Shown piece by piece: positions 51,022 through 62,571 of a DNA stretch of 64,000 nucleotides. Each line of letters starts with the position of its first letter. The first letter of the stretch is position 1. The notes below the pieces were generated by a model. The model searched no databases and was not told the DNA's origin. It was given only the letters and a program-made list of their open reading frames with translations. The position numbers and the translations under genes are program-made. The DNA is from Auanema rhodensis (lineage: Eukaryota > Nematoda > Chromadorea > Rhabditida > Rhabditidae), in NCBI GenBank assembly GCA_964057225.1, contig OZ059897.1:16802001-16866000 (forward strand), given 5' to 3'.

Positions 51022-51224
51022 GGTCATCTACTAAAAAAGGAGTTCGGACTAAGCACCTGAAGCTTCTGCCAGGCCTCACCACATATGCTTAATGCAAAAT
51101 CTAATGCGTTGTATATATACGTGTGTATCACCGACTAAACGATACCTCATTTTTGATCTCCTACAGAAGAATGTAGATTTTCAATCTATTCTAGATTCTA
51201 AACTGTATACATTATGACTTATTA

Positions 51225-51230
51225 AATAAA
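51225..51230 (+). terminator. Poly(A) signal of the peptide gene
   Basis: AATAAA about 205 nt after the stop codon, the only canonical signal close downstream. Confidence 0.6.
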
Positions 51231-51757
51231 TTCATTGGTCAAATATCTCTGACTACTCGCATATTTCCCGAAAACAAAAATAAATATAAACAAAAATACA
51301 CGGAAATGTTATTTTTGAACGATTAAAAACTATGAACAAGTTACATGTGACAATAATCATCATATATCATGTATGAAAATATCTCATGAATCGTTAAAGA
51401 AAAAGGTGACATTCTCTACAAACTAGGAAAAACAAAGCTATGTTTTAATAAATCTAGAGAAATTGATAACTGTACACATCTTGGAATGAATCAACGATTC
51501 CTTGCTTAGTTATAAATAAGCAGAATAAATTCAAAATCATAACCCAAATTGATATTAGCAAAATCTGAGTACGTGAGTGACACAACATTGAAATTTCGGA
51601 ATAAGAAAAGCAATAAGAAATAGACATTTATCTAAAATACAATCAAATAAATAAATGCAATTTCATGTTAGTTTTTCACGTACTCTGAAAAGGCGAAAAC
51701 ATTTAAACGAGTATAATTAGCATTGAAAAGCATCCTACAAGGAAATTCAGAACAACT
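51231..51757. other. Convergent intergenic region
   Basis: About 0.53 kb between the convergent peptide gene (plus) and phosphatase gene (minus). AT-rich. It should hold the phosphatase 3' UTR. Nothing else seen. Confidence 0.45.
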
Positions 51758-52986
51758 CTACCACACCTGTTGGCATTGCTGGTTTCTGCTCAATATACTT
51801 CTAACATCAGAAGCAAACCTCAGAGCATCCAAGAAAGGTAAGAGATTCAATAAACAAGTGTCAGTAGGGTCAGAAAACCATGAAGGTATAGGAATAGCAT
51901 TTTCTGAAAACAAAAATTTGAGACTACAAAATGATCCTGTACTTTTGAAGTTGAGTAGAATGACCAAGAATGTGCATATAACAAGAAAATAGAATATGCT
52001 GCATTCAATTGAATTGTTCACTTTTAATTGACTTCAGATTGACAAGCCAAACTTTCTCATCAAGCAAACTAAGAAATAATCATCTACTGCATAGAAACTT
52101 ACGTGGAAATTTACGATATGCACCGGGTGAATTGTCTAATATAAATATGGAAGATAAATCATGATGAATAGCACTAAGATCTTTAGTATAACCGCCGTAA
52201 TCCATAGTACAATGTTGACGGAAATATCTGAAATTTGTAAACTTGCCCACTAGAATCATATAAAAACCAATACCTTCTACTCAATATCCCTCTTCCTCTA
52301 TCAAGTTTATCGGCAACATGCGTTCCATATACCTCCATACTAGCCGTGAATACAACCAAATCAAACCTAAATTATGAAATGATCCAAATAGTATTTATAA
52401 TGTACAAACCATTGACTCACAACAGATAAGAAATAGTCAACGTGAGGTCTTGCATGAACCGAAAATCGAACAGGATGTCGATCAATAGTAACCTGTAAAT
52501 AAACAGCAATAAAGAATAGCTATATTGTGCAGAGAGTTTAATAAAGTTAAAAAATGAACTTCCAAACCTTTATTGTAAAATCAGATGGAGTACCAGGCTT
52601 AACCATAGGTCTAACAACTCCATCATGATGAGAATGAATTAATGTTTCATCAAGGTCTAATACTAATATTTTCTTTTTCACAACCACTAAAAGCAACTTC
52701 AATAAAAAACACTAGATCAAACACTCACGTAAACGATGGCTAGTAAGAGGTGATAATTGTACATGCTCATACTTAACAACTTGATATTTAGCATACTGAA
52801 ATAATATCTTAGAAACAAGTATTGATATAAATGAATTACCCCTCTATAAACCCGCTTAAGGCCTTGTACGAAAAATGTGAATACTGTCCCAATCATTACC
52901 ACGAAAGCAGTGAGAAAACCCATGATTGATTTTGGTAGTGAACTAGACTGTTGCACCCGACGATCATTCGAATTTTGTCTGCGCAT
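51758..52986 (-). CDS. cnep-1: CTD nuclear envelope phosphatase 1 (Dullard/CNEP-1)
   Basis: A nuclear-envelope/ER Ser/Thr phosphatase of the HAD (FCP/SCP) class that dephosphorylates lipin and so limits membrane lipid synthesis. Start at 52986 ([20 protein letters not shown]), then one membrane segment ([20 protein letters not shown]), and [18 protein letters not shown]. The catalytic domain begins [20 protein letters not shown], with the DxDx(T) nucleophile motif, and continues [59 protein letters not shown] and [14 protein letters not shown]. It ends [20 protein letters not shown], then [17 protein letters not shown] and stop at 51758. The match to animal CTDNEP1 is near collinear over about 245-250 aa. 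It is divergent to the C3orf33-like gene, 536 bp away. Confidence 0.95.
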
Positions 52987-53522
52987 GCTTCAAATCATAG
53001 TGCTTTCATTCCCTAAAATAAGATGAAAATAAATAAATAATCAATACAAAAGCATCAATATAGCAAGTAGTACGGAACATGAACTCGCTGGAAAAGAAAA
53101 TGACGCAAAAAAAATGAAATGTAAACAAAATATGAATCTTAATGTTGACAACGCATGAAAGATAGGAGTCCTATGGTTCATTTAAAACGTCTAGCATCTT
53201 ACAGATTTCATAAATATCTATAGAAAAAAATTAAAAAGCTGAAGCTTTAATTTTACAAAAGAATGGAAAAAAGCAAAGACAATATTTTTTAAGCCATTGA
53301 AACATATGATTAATTAATCGATTTCTATGGCTTTTGTACCACAATCGGGATTTAAAAAAAAGAACACATGATATGGGCCAGCAGTTCATGCGTTTTTTTT
53401 GAACTGACGTGTATGAAGTGCTATTAGGTCGTAAGTTTATTTATAAAAGTAAACTCTGTTTTTAAATTCTAACAAAAATATTAAAGGTATAAAAAGTGTT
53501 TTCAGATAGCATCTCGAACAGG
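52987..53522. promoter_or_regulatory. Shared region between divergent cnep-1 and C3orf33-like genes
   Basis: 536 bp between two outward-facing start codons, probably a bidirectional promoter. On the right a GTGTTTTCAG acceptor lies about 15 bases before the plus-strand ATG. No GC box or clear TATA motif recognised. Confidence 0.45.
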
Positions 53523-55222
53523 ATGGGTGATTCCACTCCTGCTGAGCCTGTGCATGTACAGGAACATGTGCAAGTTCCTGACCCAGGAAAGATTGCTTCG
53601 GAAACAAAGTATGTTGATCCTATTGATAAATATTCTGCATTAATCGTGAGAGTAAGTTTAACATGTCTATAATGTGATGTTACCCTAATTTATAGGGTAC
53701 TATTGTTGGCGTAGGAATGGCAGGAATTGCGCTTTTCTTGAGGAACTCTAGAATTGTTAGTTTTCCATCGGATTTAAAAGAAAGTGGAATAATAAATTTC
53801 AGTTTGCACGGTTTGAACATGTTAATCAAATTCCGAAAGACTTTATTCGAAAGGAGCTTGAACTGAAAGGGCGTGTAAGAGAGGTTGTTTTTTCCTCATA
53901 TATTTAGAATAGTGCTCACAACTATATTTCAGGTTTTACCGACTGGAGAACTTCGAGTAGAGCATGAGCCTATAATTAAACTACCATCTTTATTCCGTAA
54001 AAAACTGACTGATAAGGTGAATATATTTTAATTTAAAAATATAACTTAATGATTTGAATAAGATAAATGTTTTGCGAAAAAAGAAAGACAATACAGGAAA
54101 AATAAAAAAGAAAAGTTATGTGAATTGAAATATAAAACCTCACAGAGTGGGTTACTAAATATTCGTCTTGCTGGTGTTGATATGTCTAAAGCTGGACAGC
54201 AATATATCTCCAAAGATTTACGCTTGACAAATAAGCCTGTTACTTTCACTGTCATCAAGGTTTGCCGAAATCAGTTTGTTGATTATATTTTTCCCTTTTC
54301 AGGGAAGTGATGATTCTCCTAATGCTGTTGAGTGTGATGTTACTGTGAAAAGAGTAAGGAAATCCTACTTATCTTCAAATGTTGGGTTGTTCTTTAGAAC
54401 TTTGTTACTAGGACTAATCTGAACATTGAATTAATTCGGAAAGGTTATGGCCGTGTTCCTGCTCCTGATCATTCTCGTCATTTAAAGGCATTGCAATCTG
54501 TGCCTGCCTATTCTCGACTTGTTAGTCGTCTCTTGATGAGTGAAAAGGTTCTTATTCTTTTTAATTTTATATATTATACTTTCTATCTTTCTTTTTTATA
54601 ATTCATTAATTATTTACTACATGTTTGTATATATCTATATATATCTATATATATATCTATATCTATATACATATATATATATATATATAAACATGTAGTA
54701 AATAATAAAGTGAATTTCGGATAATTACGATGCGTTTATTTTGTATCTTATTTTATCTTTTATTTTTCAATTTATGTTATCTACAGTTATTATATTCCTA
54801 ATACTTATATCAATAACTTCTAGGTCGCTGATAGAAGAGGTGTTGGTGTTTGGGAGAGAGATACATGGGTTGAGTCTGTACAATCTTACCCTTCTCAAGT
54901 GGGACAGATGATTCGCGCTACTCCAGCAGCGAAAGCATTGGTGTGTTTATTTTTGTAAATGACCTTTTCCTCTTCATTTTTCTCATTTTCTCAATTCATT
55001 ATTATCTTTTGTGGTCCTGGATAATGATTCTGCTGTTTCCAGGCCCTCTTATTTAATGTTACTCGTGATGTTATTCTCTATGGAGTCAAGATAACGCAGC
55101 AAACTTATGCTGTTCTTGTTGCGATCTGCAGTAATATTGCAGGAGGATATCGCAAGTTTGCAGTTGGTGTGGACCGCCTAACTGATAAATATAATAAAAT
55201 TAGGCAAAGAATCAAGCCTTAA
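53523..55222 (+). CDS. C3orf33-like membrane protein with SNase-like fold
   Basis: The human homologue C3orf33 is a poorly understood membrane-anchored protein with a nuclease-like (TNase/SNase) fold. Exons join to about 330 aa. Acidic leader MGDSTPAEPVHVQEHVQVPD, then a membrane segment (RGTIVGVGMAGIALFLRNSR), then FARFEHVNQIPKDFIRKELE and LKGRVREV.., closely following the human layout (..GMAIAGIMLLLRS..IPVEFIRRNVKLRGRLR). The fold continues LLNIRLAGVDMSKAGQQYIS, CDVTVKRNF, LNIELIRKGYGRVP and VADRRGVGVWERDTW, like the human EEILRRGLGKT...KKGEGIWKE. The last exon ends KYNKIRQRIKP and stop at 55220. Whether it is an active nuclease is doubtful. A 0.28 kb intron contains a large AT hairpin. Confidence 0.8.
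54609..54706. repeat. Inverted repeat with 18-bp perfect arms around a TA/TATC microsatellite
   Basis: Arms ATTATTTACTACATGTTT (54609-54626) and its exact reverse complement (54689-54706) enclose 62 bp of TATATATC/TA repeats. It lies in an intron of the C3orf33-like gene. The transcript could fold into a near-continuous hairpin of almost 100 nt. It could be a degenerate MITE or a palindromic microsatellite. Confidence 0.85.
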
Positions 55223-55746
55223 GCGAAACCGGTTAGTTTCTGTTTTTATTTTATATTTATTTATACAGTTATTCGCATTTTCAGGTTTTTTTGGCTCACT
55301 ATGATGCTCTAGGTGAACTTTGTTGTACATGTTGAAGTATCCTACTTTATCAATGAGTCGAGAATTTTGTTACTTAGTTTCGCTAAAAAGACCACTGAGT
55401 AGTAGTTGTCTCTATACATTGATTCCCCACTTTGGATGCATTCACCACCCCGGTAGATTGTTATATTTTAATGCCATTTATGTCTAGATTTAAATCTTTA
55501 TATATTACGTTCATAGATCAGGTAATTATAGTATAAGTAGTTCAGATTAAAAGGGTAGTTTTAATCTTATTTTTACTTGTTGCTGTTTTAAACAGTATAA
55601 TACTTAATTTGTTATGCTTTGTTATTGTTTACCTATACTTGCAGGGTTGAGACATATTCATACACAATGCATTTTTTGAAATCTAACAAATTTTTGTGAT
55701 CGAGGTGAAACTGTAAATTCAATTTAAAAATCTACGCAAGAAAACA

Positions 55747-55996
55747 ATGAATAATAACTGGTACCTTGACTCACCTTCTCAAAGTGACAATATTAATTCT
55801 GTCAATGAATCGTTACCTGTAAACTCTGAAATTGTCTCCGAAACAGATGGCATCACTAGGTAAAAGTGTTCAGGCAAGATCTCAGTGACAGTAAACACGT
55901 TTTAGACTTTCTGTGGGTAGACAAGTCAATGATGGAGGACCTCATGTTTTGCAACGTGCTCATAAGCCTCCATGCTTGCTGAAAGACGGCAAAATG
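55747..55996 (+). CDS. Two candidate exons of unknown gene
   Basis: Exon 55747-55859 begins MNNNWYLDSPSQSDNINSVN and ends at a GTAAAAG donor in phase 2. It joins through a TTTTAG acceptor to exon 55906-55996, which reads LSVGRQVNDGGPHVLQRAHK, then PPCLLKDGKM, and ends at GTTTGT in phase 0. I do not recognise the protein. The phase-0 end could splice onto the phase-0 exon at 57785 of the next locus, making it an alternative 5' end. Alternatively it could be a short gene with its own last exon near 56040, though that junction did not fit in frame. Confidence 0.35.
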
Positions 55997-56504
55997 GTTT
56001 GTCTTTTTGTTCTCATTTTCGAAAATTCAGCTTTTTTTCAAGTGGATATATTGAGGCGCAACATACTCCTCGAAACGAGGGAGGGTTTGTGTTGGATATT
56101 GGCATATGCTTGAATACTCATATTCAAACATGTTAACGAAGCTCAAATGATATATAGCCAATGCACTGATATGAAAGAGATATGAGAAAATAGCATATTC
56201 GACTCTGCTTATATAAAAATTAAATCAGAATTCATCTTTAAATTAGTTGAATTCATGCCTCGTGAAAGGGCTTTCTCACTAGAATCATTTTAAAATTTAA
56301 TTTGAAAGTCTTTTTCCGTGTTTCTTTCATTGCATTCTCCATGGCAATATTATTGATGTTATTATGAAATAGTACACAAGTCTATTGAAAATTTCCAGAT
56401 TGTCTTATATTTCTTATCTCTGTCTTCTTCATTTTAGCTCTAAGAGAGCTATATAGAAAACATTGTCTCTCATTCTATGTGATGTAAGAAATGTGTTACC
56501 CCTG

Positions 56505-56536
56505 TGCGCGCCATTAGTTCAGGCCCCGCCCCGAAA
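56505..56536. promoter_or_regulatory. GC-rich promoter island with GC box
   Basis: A GTGCGCGCC block followed by CCCCGCCCC (56524-56532), an Sp1/KLF-type GC box, stands out in AT-rich DNA about 310 bp upstream of the ATG at 56842. It is probably the first promoter of the MAST-like locus. Confidence 0.45.
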
Positions 56537-56841
56537 ACGAATCTTTCGCTCATCTGACACCTCTTTGGACGGACATATTCTATTTGCCCTCTGGGTACAT
56601 TGACTTTTATTCTATTTTAAAGTTGATCAAGCTTCTTTATATGGCATCAGAGAAATGTTTCCTCTACTATTTATGCTTCTTGTTACTGAAATAAGTGACG
56701 TTTAATCCGACGTAGCCAAGATCGCTACGCGAAGCTAGTTTCCTCTATAGCTAATCCCTCTATTATTGATTGGCCCTGGATATTTATTCTTTTTGTGAAT
56801 TCTATTATATATCACATATTCTATATTTTATCATTATTCTT

Positions 56842-59800
56842 ATGTCCGATCACCTCAATCAGCCGTCTGTTTCAAACGGCAGATGGGGAACTATTTCATT
56901 GAGTCCCCGGATGCGACGGCTTGCATTACAACTGCCATCTATAAAGATCTCTATGGATCCTTCAAGCCCACCATCCATCAGTCCTTCGCATAGATCGGAC
57001 CTTTTAACTATGAACTATCTGCAAGTTCCCGGAATTGATAATGATGACATTGATGGCTTACGCTTAGCTTCACCCCCACCCGACAGGAGAGGTAGTTTCG
57101 CTTCAACGGTTAGCGACACTAGTTCAGCTACTATTCCAATGAGCTCTAGTTATCAAAATCTTCTCTCTCCTATGTGGACTTGCATGAAACATTACAACGA
57201 CGATATTGAAACAATTCCGAATGAGCTTGTTAGAAGGCCCCGCAGTGCTCAGGTAACCTAATCCTATAAAATGGAAGAACGGGGGATTAGAATTAGAATT
57301 TGTATTATATTATATTCGTCATTCTTTTATTCTTTTTTTTGCGTAAACTCAAGAATATTATATTTATATGAATGAATAGCAATTCTGTTTTCGCCTGGCG
57401 TTCAAAACAGTTTACTTGCCGTAGTATTGTTGGATTGAAATGCGAATATTTCTATTTGATTATATGGCGTTTCGGATTTAGTTTGGGATGGTTTTATCTG
57501 GTTTCGTTATTTCCAACATTTTTGATTAGTTTTCGTTGTTAGAGATGGCTGCCGAGATTGATTCCTTTCTATAGAAAACTTATTCTTGTTTGGATATTTC
57601 AGCATATCTTGTTCAAAACCAAGTACTCTTGAGACTAATAGAGTTGTTGTCTCAATATGTTAGGTGAAATATTTGAAAAAAAAAAGAAAGTTAAAACCAG
57701 GGAAGGACGGAATAATTCGTAAAACTTATTTCAATTGTTTCTCAAAATTAATAGATTCTAAATTCATTTTAATTTCCTTTTTAGGGTATTGGTAATGAAT
57801 CAATCTGCGTGCCTCCTGTTCTTTTGTCTCCGGTCTTATCACGGCCTATTCGTTCTCATTCTGCGGCTTCCAGCCCACTTCCAATAAAGCACCAGGTTTG
57901 TTTTCCCAAGAGTTTTTCTAATTCAATCAGGATTTAAAATGAAATCTTGGTATTCTATTATATATATCCGTATTAAGGGATCCGATTCTGAAAGTGATCA
58001 TGGGACCCCTTGGCGTCCGTCTGCTTCGGGAATGGCAAGGAGAAGTTTAGCTAGTAGTTTAGCATCGGGAAACAGTGGAGGAAAAGAACCTTCTCGACCT
58101 AACACACCTACTCTTTCACCTATTCTCAACCGTTCAGCAAGTGGAAGCAGATTAGCAGCAGCATTTCAAGGTAATTAAATTTTACTTTAAAGGTGTTAAC
58201 ATTTACTATATTTTTCCAATTTTAGGACTTCGAACTGGTTCAGGAAATGGTCTCGTATCCGGGAGAAGTGCGTGTTTATCGAGAACGGAGTCAATGTCTG
58301 ATCAAGACCGTCAACGTAAAAAACGGAATAGACGTAGAACAATGGTTCATGGTTAGTTTCTTTAAACTTACTTCAAGAACCGACTACCAAACATAGCTCT
58401 AAAAAAATGTTGTGTACATAAACTATACATAAAAAATATCTATATCCAAAAAAAAATCTTTGTTTTGCATCTTCCTTATATTTGCCATTTTCTTGCCTCG
58501 GTAATCTCGTTTTGGACTTTAAGCCTTCTAGCTTAGTAGAATAAAATTTCAAAATATATTAACCATTTACCACGTGTCTTGTTTATTTCGCTGCCTTATT
58601 TTCTTGCTAGGACTTGCTTATAATGTGATTGATTCCTTGATTTTGATTTGTTTTTTCTTCTATAAATTTAAGAAAATAGGTACTGTTGGTTTCGGGGTAC
58701 TTGACAATAGTTTGAGAGGAGCCCAGCGCCGAATCGTTCGTTTCAAGCGTCATAGCTCATCTGTACCTAAAGCCACTTCTGTGAGCAATGGTCTTTGAAA
58801 ATAGATTTTTCACTCTTTTACTCCTCGTTGAACATCTTTTCTTTGCTATATTTCACAATTTTCATGATTGGCTTACGCTCACTGCTGCTCACTGACGTTG
58901 CCTTTTTGTTTTAATATTTTTTGTTTTTTTTTGTGTGCATGTTTTGGTCTTAGGCGAGGGATTTGAAAATCTCATATCTAAATGTATGTACAGTTAGTAA
59001 AATACTTTGACTCACTAAAAGAAGCGAAAGTATATGAAGGCCGTTTTCCTTTCTATTTTCCACTTTCTACAATTGTGAGTTTTCATTTTCAATGAAAAGA
59101 AAAAATATGGAGCTGAGATCCCTGTTTTTCTGAAGTTTTCTTGAAACTTTTTAGTTATCGCTAACTACAGATGTAAATTGGAGAATATTTCTGTTCATCT
59201 CTTCTCATTTAACAACAAAATCGCCCATAGAAAAACCACGTTGTGTAGCCAATTTTTCAATATCACGCTTCCTAACTATCCTTTATTGCCTCATATGAAA
59301 ATATTTTTCAATTTTTCTGTGAAAAATTTATTGTTTTACTAATATTTTCTCGCTTATTCTAGTCCAACAGGCGCTCTCTAGAAGATATTTATCATAAGAA
59401 TGTTGATTTTTACGAATCATCGTTTGTTAGTTATTGTGCTTTTCTTATTCTTTCAACCTTTGTGAATTCCCACTGTTTCTCTAACTTCTCAATGATTTAG
59501 TAAATTGATTGATTATGAACTGACTAGTTAGTTAAGAAACAAAGAAAGCCAGGTGCACTCCTGTTGAATTCAATCTGAATTTTTGCTGAACATTTCCTTT
59601 TTACATTTTTCTGTTATCTAATAACTTCAAAAACATCCCTCCATGTTAAAAAGAAAATTCAGAAAAGAATAACTTTGTTCAAAGTTGTCATTTTTGCTCC
59701 AGATGATCACATCTCTAGACTAATTATGTTTCTAAGCAGTGTCCTCATTTGGCATAGCTCCATCTTGTTGTTTCTCATACTCCGTTATTCTCTATCTATT

Positions 59801-61679
59801 CTCATCTAGTCTTTGCGCCCTCTTCCTATCATCTTCTATCTCATTCTCCCGGCTCCACACTCCAAATGAGGGTCGCTTCACTTCTTTCCAATGTATAACT
59901 CATATGAGTTTCAGTTGGTCCCGACAAGTCATTAAGGTTTCATTACATATGATATATTAACAGCATTTTCTGTTTTGTTTTTGTTGTCATGCAACCTAAA
60001 GATATAGCACTAAAGTTTCTTCTTTTTTTTTTATTCTTTGATGTCTTGAAACATTTTATCTACATGCTTTCTAATATTATTTTGTTATTCTCTCAGACAT
60101 GTCGAAGTTCTTTGGGTTCTATTCAAAACTAATAGTTTTCACATTGAAAATGTGGCCATTTTATATAAAAGTATTTCGTTCTAATTTTGCTACTATAACT
60201 TTTTACACATATAATGAAAAAAATTATTTTTTATTTCAAAAATTGTTTTCTGAGTTTGCTTTCTCTAATCTTCTATTTTCTTGCAAGAAATATAATAATT
60301 ATTTATTTTCTCTTTTACTAAATCTCCATATCGTCATATCTTCCTTTGGGACTGGAAATGTCTGCCAATTCTGGTGTAGTCGATATCTAATTGCATTTTG
60401 AGAGGCTAGAAAGAATCGAGAACGCCGGATGTGGCTCAGCTTGGTCCCATGTATGCTGCTATTGGTAAATGTATCTTGTGCATTGACTTATTATGCTATA
60501 CATGAACAATGTTTTGAACATTGATTGTCTCTTTTTTTCTCAATGCATCGTTTCCGTTTTAAAATATAATTAATTATTATCCTGAATAGCTTGTGTCTTG
60601 ACTTTATAAAGCTTCAATGCCAAAATATTATTTGGTAATGCATTGGATGTTATAGCCGCTTTTTTCACATAGCTCCTTTCTTAATTGCCTTTTCTCTTGG
60701 TTCTCTTCAACTCTTTTTCTATTTATATTTTTTGTTGGATCTTTCAAGTTCCATTTGATCTACAATTCGCTGTATTCATCGGCTATTTTCGCTCTTTGAT
60801 ATCTTATTTAGTTGTTGCTGTAGTAGTAAATTTTAGTACCTGATCTTAATCGGAAGATGCTGTGTAAGCGATCTTCCGATTCAATAAGAATCCAGGGTGC
60901 ATCTAAACGACGTTCTCTAGCAGAAAGTTGGACAGATATACCATGGAGACATCGATCCATGAGTACAAAACTGCTAACTTTGTCTGCATCTTTCAAAAAA
61001 AGTAAGTTTCATTTATGGTTTACCGCATACACTATTGAAAACCAAAAGTGTATTAGATAGTTGTTGCTCTGTGTAAATAAGGTTTTTCTGATAGCTCACC
61101 TTTTCCGTATGATCTCTCTGCTCATCTTTCTTTTACATTCTCTCTAATCATTGCACTTCTCATTTTTTAAAGTATCTGTATGACTCATTAGCCTTCTTCA
61201 TTGAGATATTTATTATTGATAAAGGTTCTTTTTAGAGAACAAATATTTTAAAATTATCATCTTTGAATAAAAAAATTGTGAAAGACGTAGGCGTGATTAG
61301 TAAGATACGATAATAATAGTTTCAATTTCAATCTTGCCTATAAGGGAATAACAAGTATTCAAACTTGCAGTTTATGTCAAAATATTCTGGAAAGATGGTA
61401 AATAGTTATTTTTCGTCTTTTCGCATATTAAAAACTAGAATTTTTTTTCTAAAATTACTTCAACTGACCTTTTCATAGTTACGAGTAAGAATAAAACTGC
61501 TTACTTTGAGGAGAGTTTTGATATTTTATGACATTTTTTTAGGTATGTTCAGTGAGTCTTCCATGGATAGTAATCTTAGCTCGTCATCTAATAACTTATT
61601 ACGTCTACGTGCTTCTTTAGGCCATTCAGACCCGCAAATTTCTGCTAGTTCATCCCATGTACCTTCTCCAAGATCAACG
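56842..61679 (+). CDS. 5' exons of a probable MAST-type kinase gene (KIN-4-like); kinase domain off window
   Basis: Exons: 56842-57252 (MSDHLNQPSVSNGRWGTISL...), 57785-57895, 57978-58170, 58226-58351, 60837-61001 and 61543-61679, all joined in phase. The product is Ser/Pro/Arg-rich and disordered, with many RxxS-type sites (DRRGSFASTVS, ARRSLASSL, SKRRSLAESW) and a basic RQRKKRNRRR cluster. The last exon contains NNLLRLRASLGHSDPQISAS, which resembles the N-terminal MAST-kinase motif NLVRMRxxxLGxSAPSLTAS; the call rests on this. The exon ends in phase 0 with a donor, so the locus must continue past the window, where the DUF1908, kinase and PDZ domains would be expected. A weak extra exon (60410-60464) also fits the phases. 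The first exons could belong to a separate gene that ends with the alternative exon at 58680. Confidence 0.5.
58680..58798 (+). CDS. Alternative terminal exon of the MAST-like locus
   Basis: Acceptor AAAATAG at 58679, then GTVGFGVLDNSLRGAQRRIV and a basic tail ending ATSVSNGL with a TGA at 58796-58798. It joins in phase 1 to the exon ending at 58351, and the 60837 exon uses the same phase. The gene can therefore either stop here (short product of about 330 aa) or skip this exon and continue. It may instead be the true last exon of an independent gene. Confidence 0.5.
58799..60836 (+). other. Long intron of the MAST-like locus
   Basis: About 2 kb, T-rich on the plus strand. Apart from the weak candidate exon at 60410-60464 (reading KESRTPDVAQLGPMYAAI, phase 0 in, phase 1 out) I see no coding block, RNA gene or repeat of note. 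Frames at 59739-59960 and 60099-60401 look like chance. Confidence 0.4.
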
Positions 61680-62571
61680 GTTAGTTTTTCTTATATTTCT
61701 TTATTTTTGTTTTGCTTGATATATTTGATTGTTTCCTCATATTTTTTCCCGAAGGTGTCTGTTCTGTATCAGACATTTATCTTAATTTTCGAACATTTTT
61801 CTATCTTTACACTGCTCGTTTTATTTTATATTCAATTCAAGATAACGCTTGAGAAAAGAAAGCGGTTTTGGGAAGAATCAAAAAGGAAGCAATACGAACA
61901 AAAGTTTCATTTCCTTTTAAAACTATGAAAATAGGCGATAAGAAGGAGGGATTCAAAAACATCATGAATGTTGTCTTCCATTCAAATTGCTTGTGTAGAG
62001 AGAGGGGAGCTTTGTTTATCGAAATAAAGTTTTTTCTTTTTATTCACCAAATTTCGAAATTTCTATGCCATTTGCTCAATGCGTGCTCTGCTACCATGGG
62101 CTGTCGTGAATCGCGGGAAATTCTGTAGCGCACGCTTTTGTTTCCTCTTTCTCATCTAGATCTCCATTTCATTTCGTTTTCCATATATAAAAGAGAAAAA
62201 GAATTTTAGTTATGGAAACTAGCATCTGGATTGGGGAAACGGGTCCCCCAAAAGATTAGCTTAATTGATTAACACGAGCCTTTAGTAAGTGGCTCTCGGC
62301 ACCCTGAGGGGGCGGAGCTAACATAAGGCTTTGCCAGCACCATTCATCTACTCAATACGGCAGCAGCACCTGCTTTCCAGTCGTGCATGAATATTCTTCT
62401 CTCGGTCGATTGTATTGATTCCTGGATTACATTCTGGATAAATATTCACGCGAACAGCTCATACATAACCTCATATTGGAAATAACCTGCATAATTTCCG
62501 ATAGTTATTTGTTCTTTTATTTTCATCGTCGTATATATCATTTATTATCGACTTTCTGAGCTTGCTATAAT
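61680..62571 (+). promoter_or_regulatory. Internal promoter region of the MAST-like locus
   Basis: This region lies between the exon ending 61679 and the new start exon at 62572. It has a GC-richer block (about 62270-62400) with a GGGCGGAGC box at 62310-62318, the same 9-mer found upstream of the E2F gene at 26699. It probably drives the second first exon. Confidence 0.4.

Larger units (their letters stand above)
55223..56841. other. Region between C3orf33-like gene and MAST-like locus
   Basis: 1.6 kb holding the C3orf33-like 3' UTR, the two orphan exons (55747-55996), and a GC-richer promoter-like island at about 56500-56560. The remainder is AT-rich, with nothing recognised. Confidence 0.4.

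Noticed and set aside
50802-51092. 96-codon frame overlapping the peptide gene
   Set aside because: Different frame from the signal-peptide ORF; no signal sequence or motif of its own.
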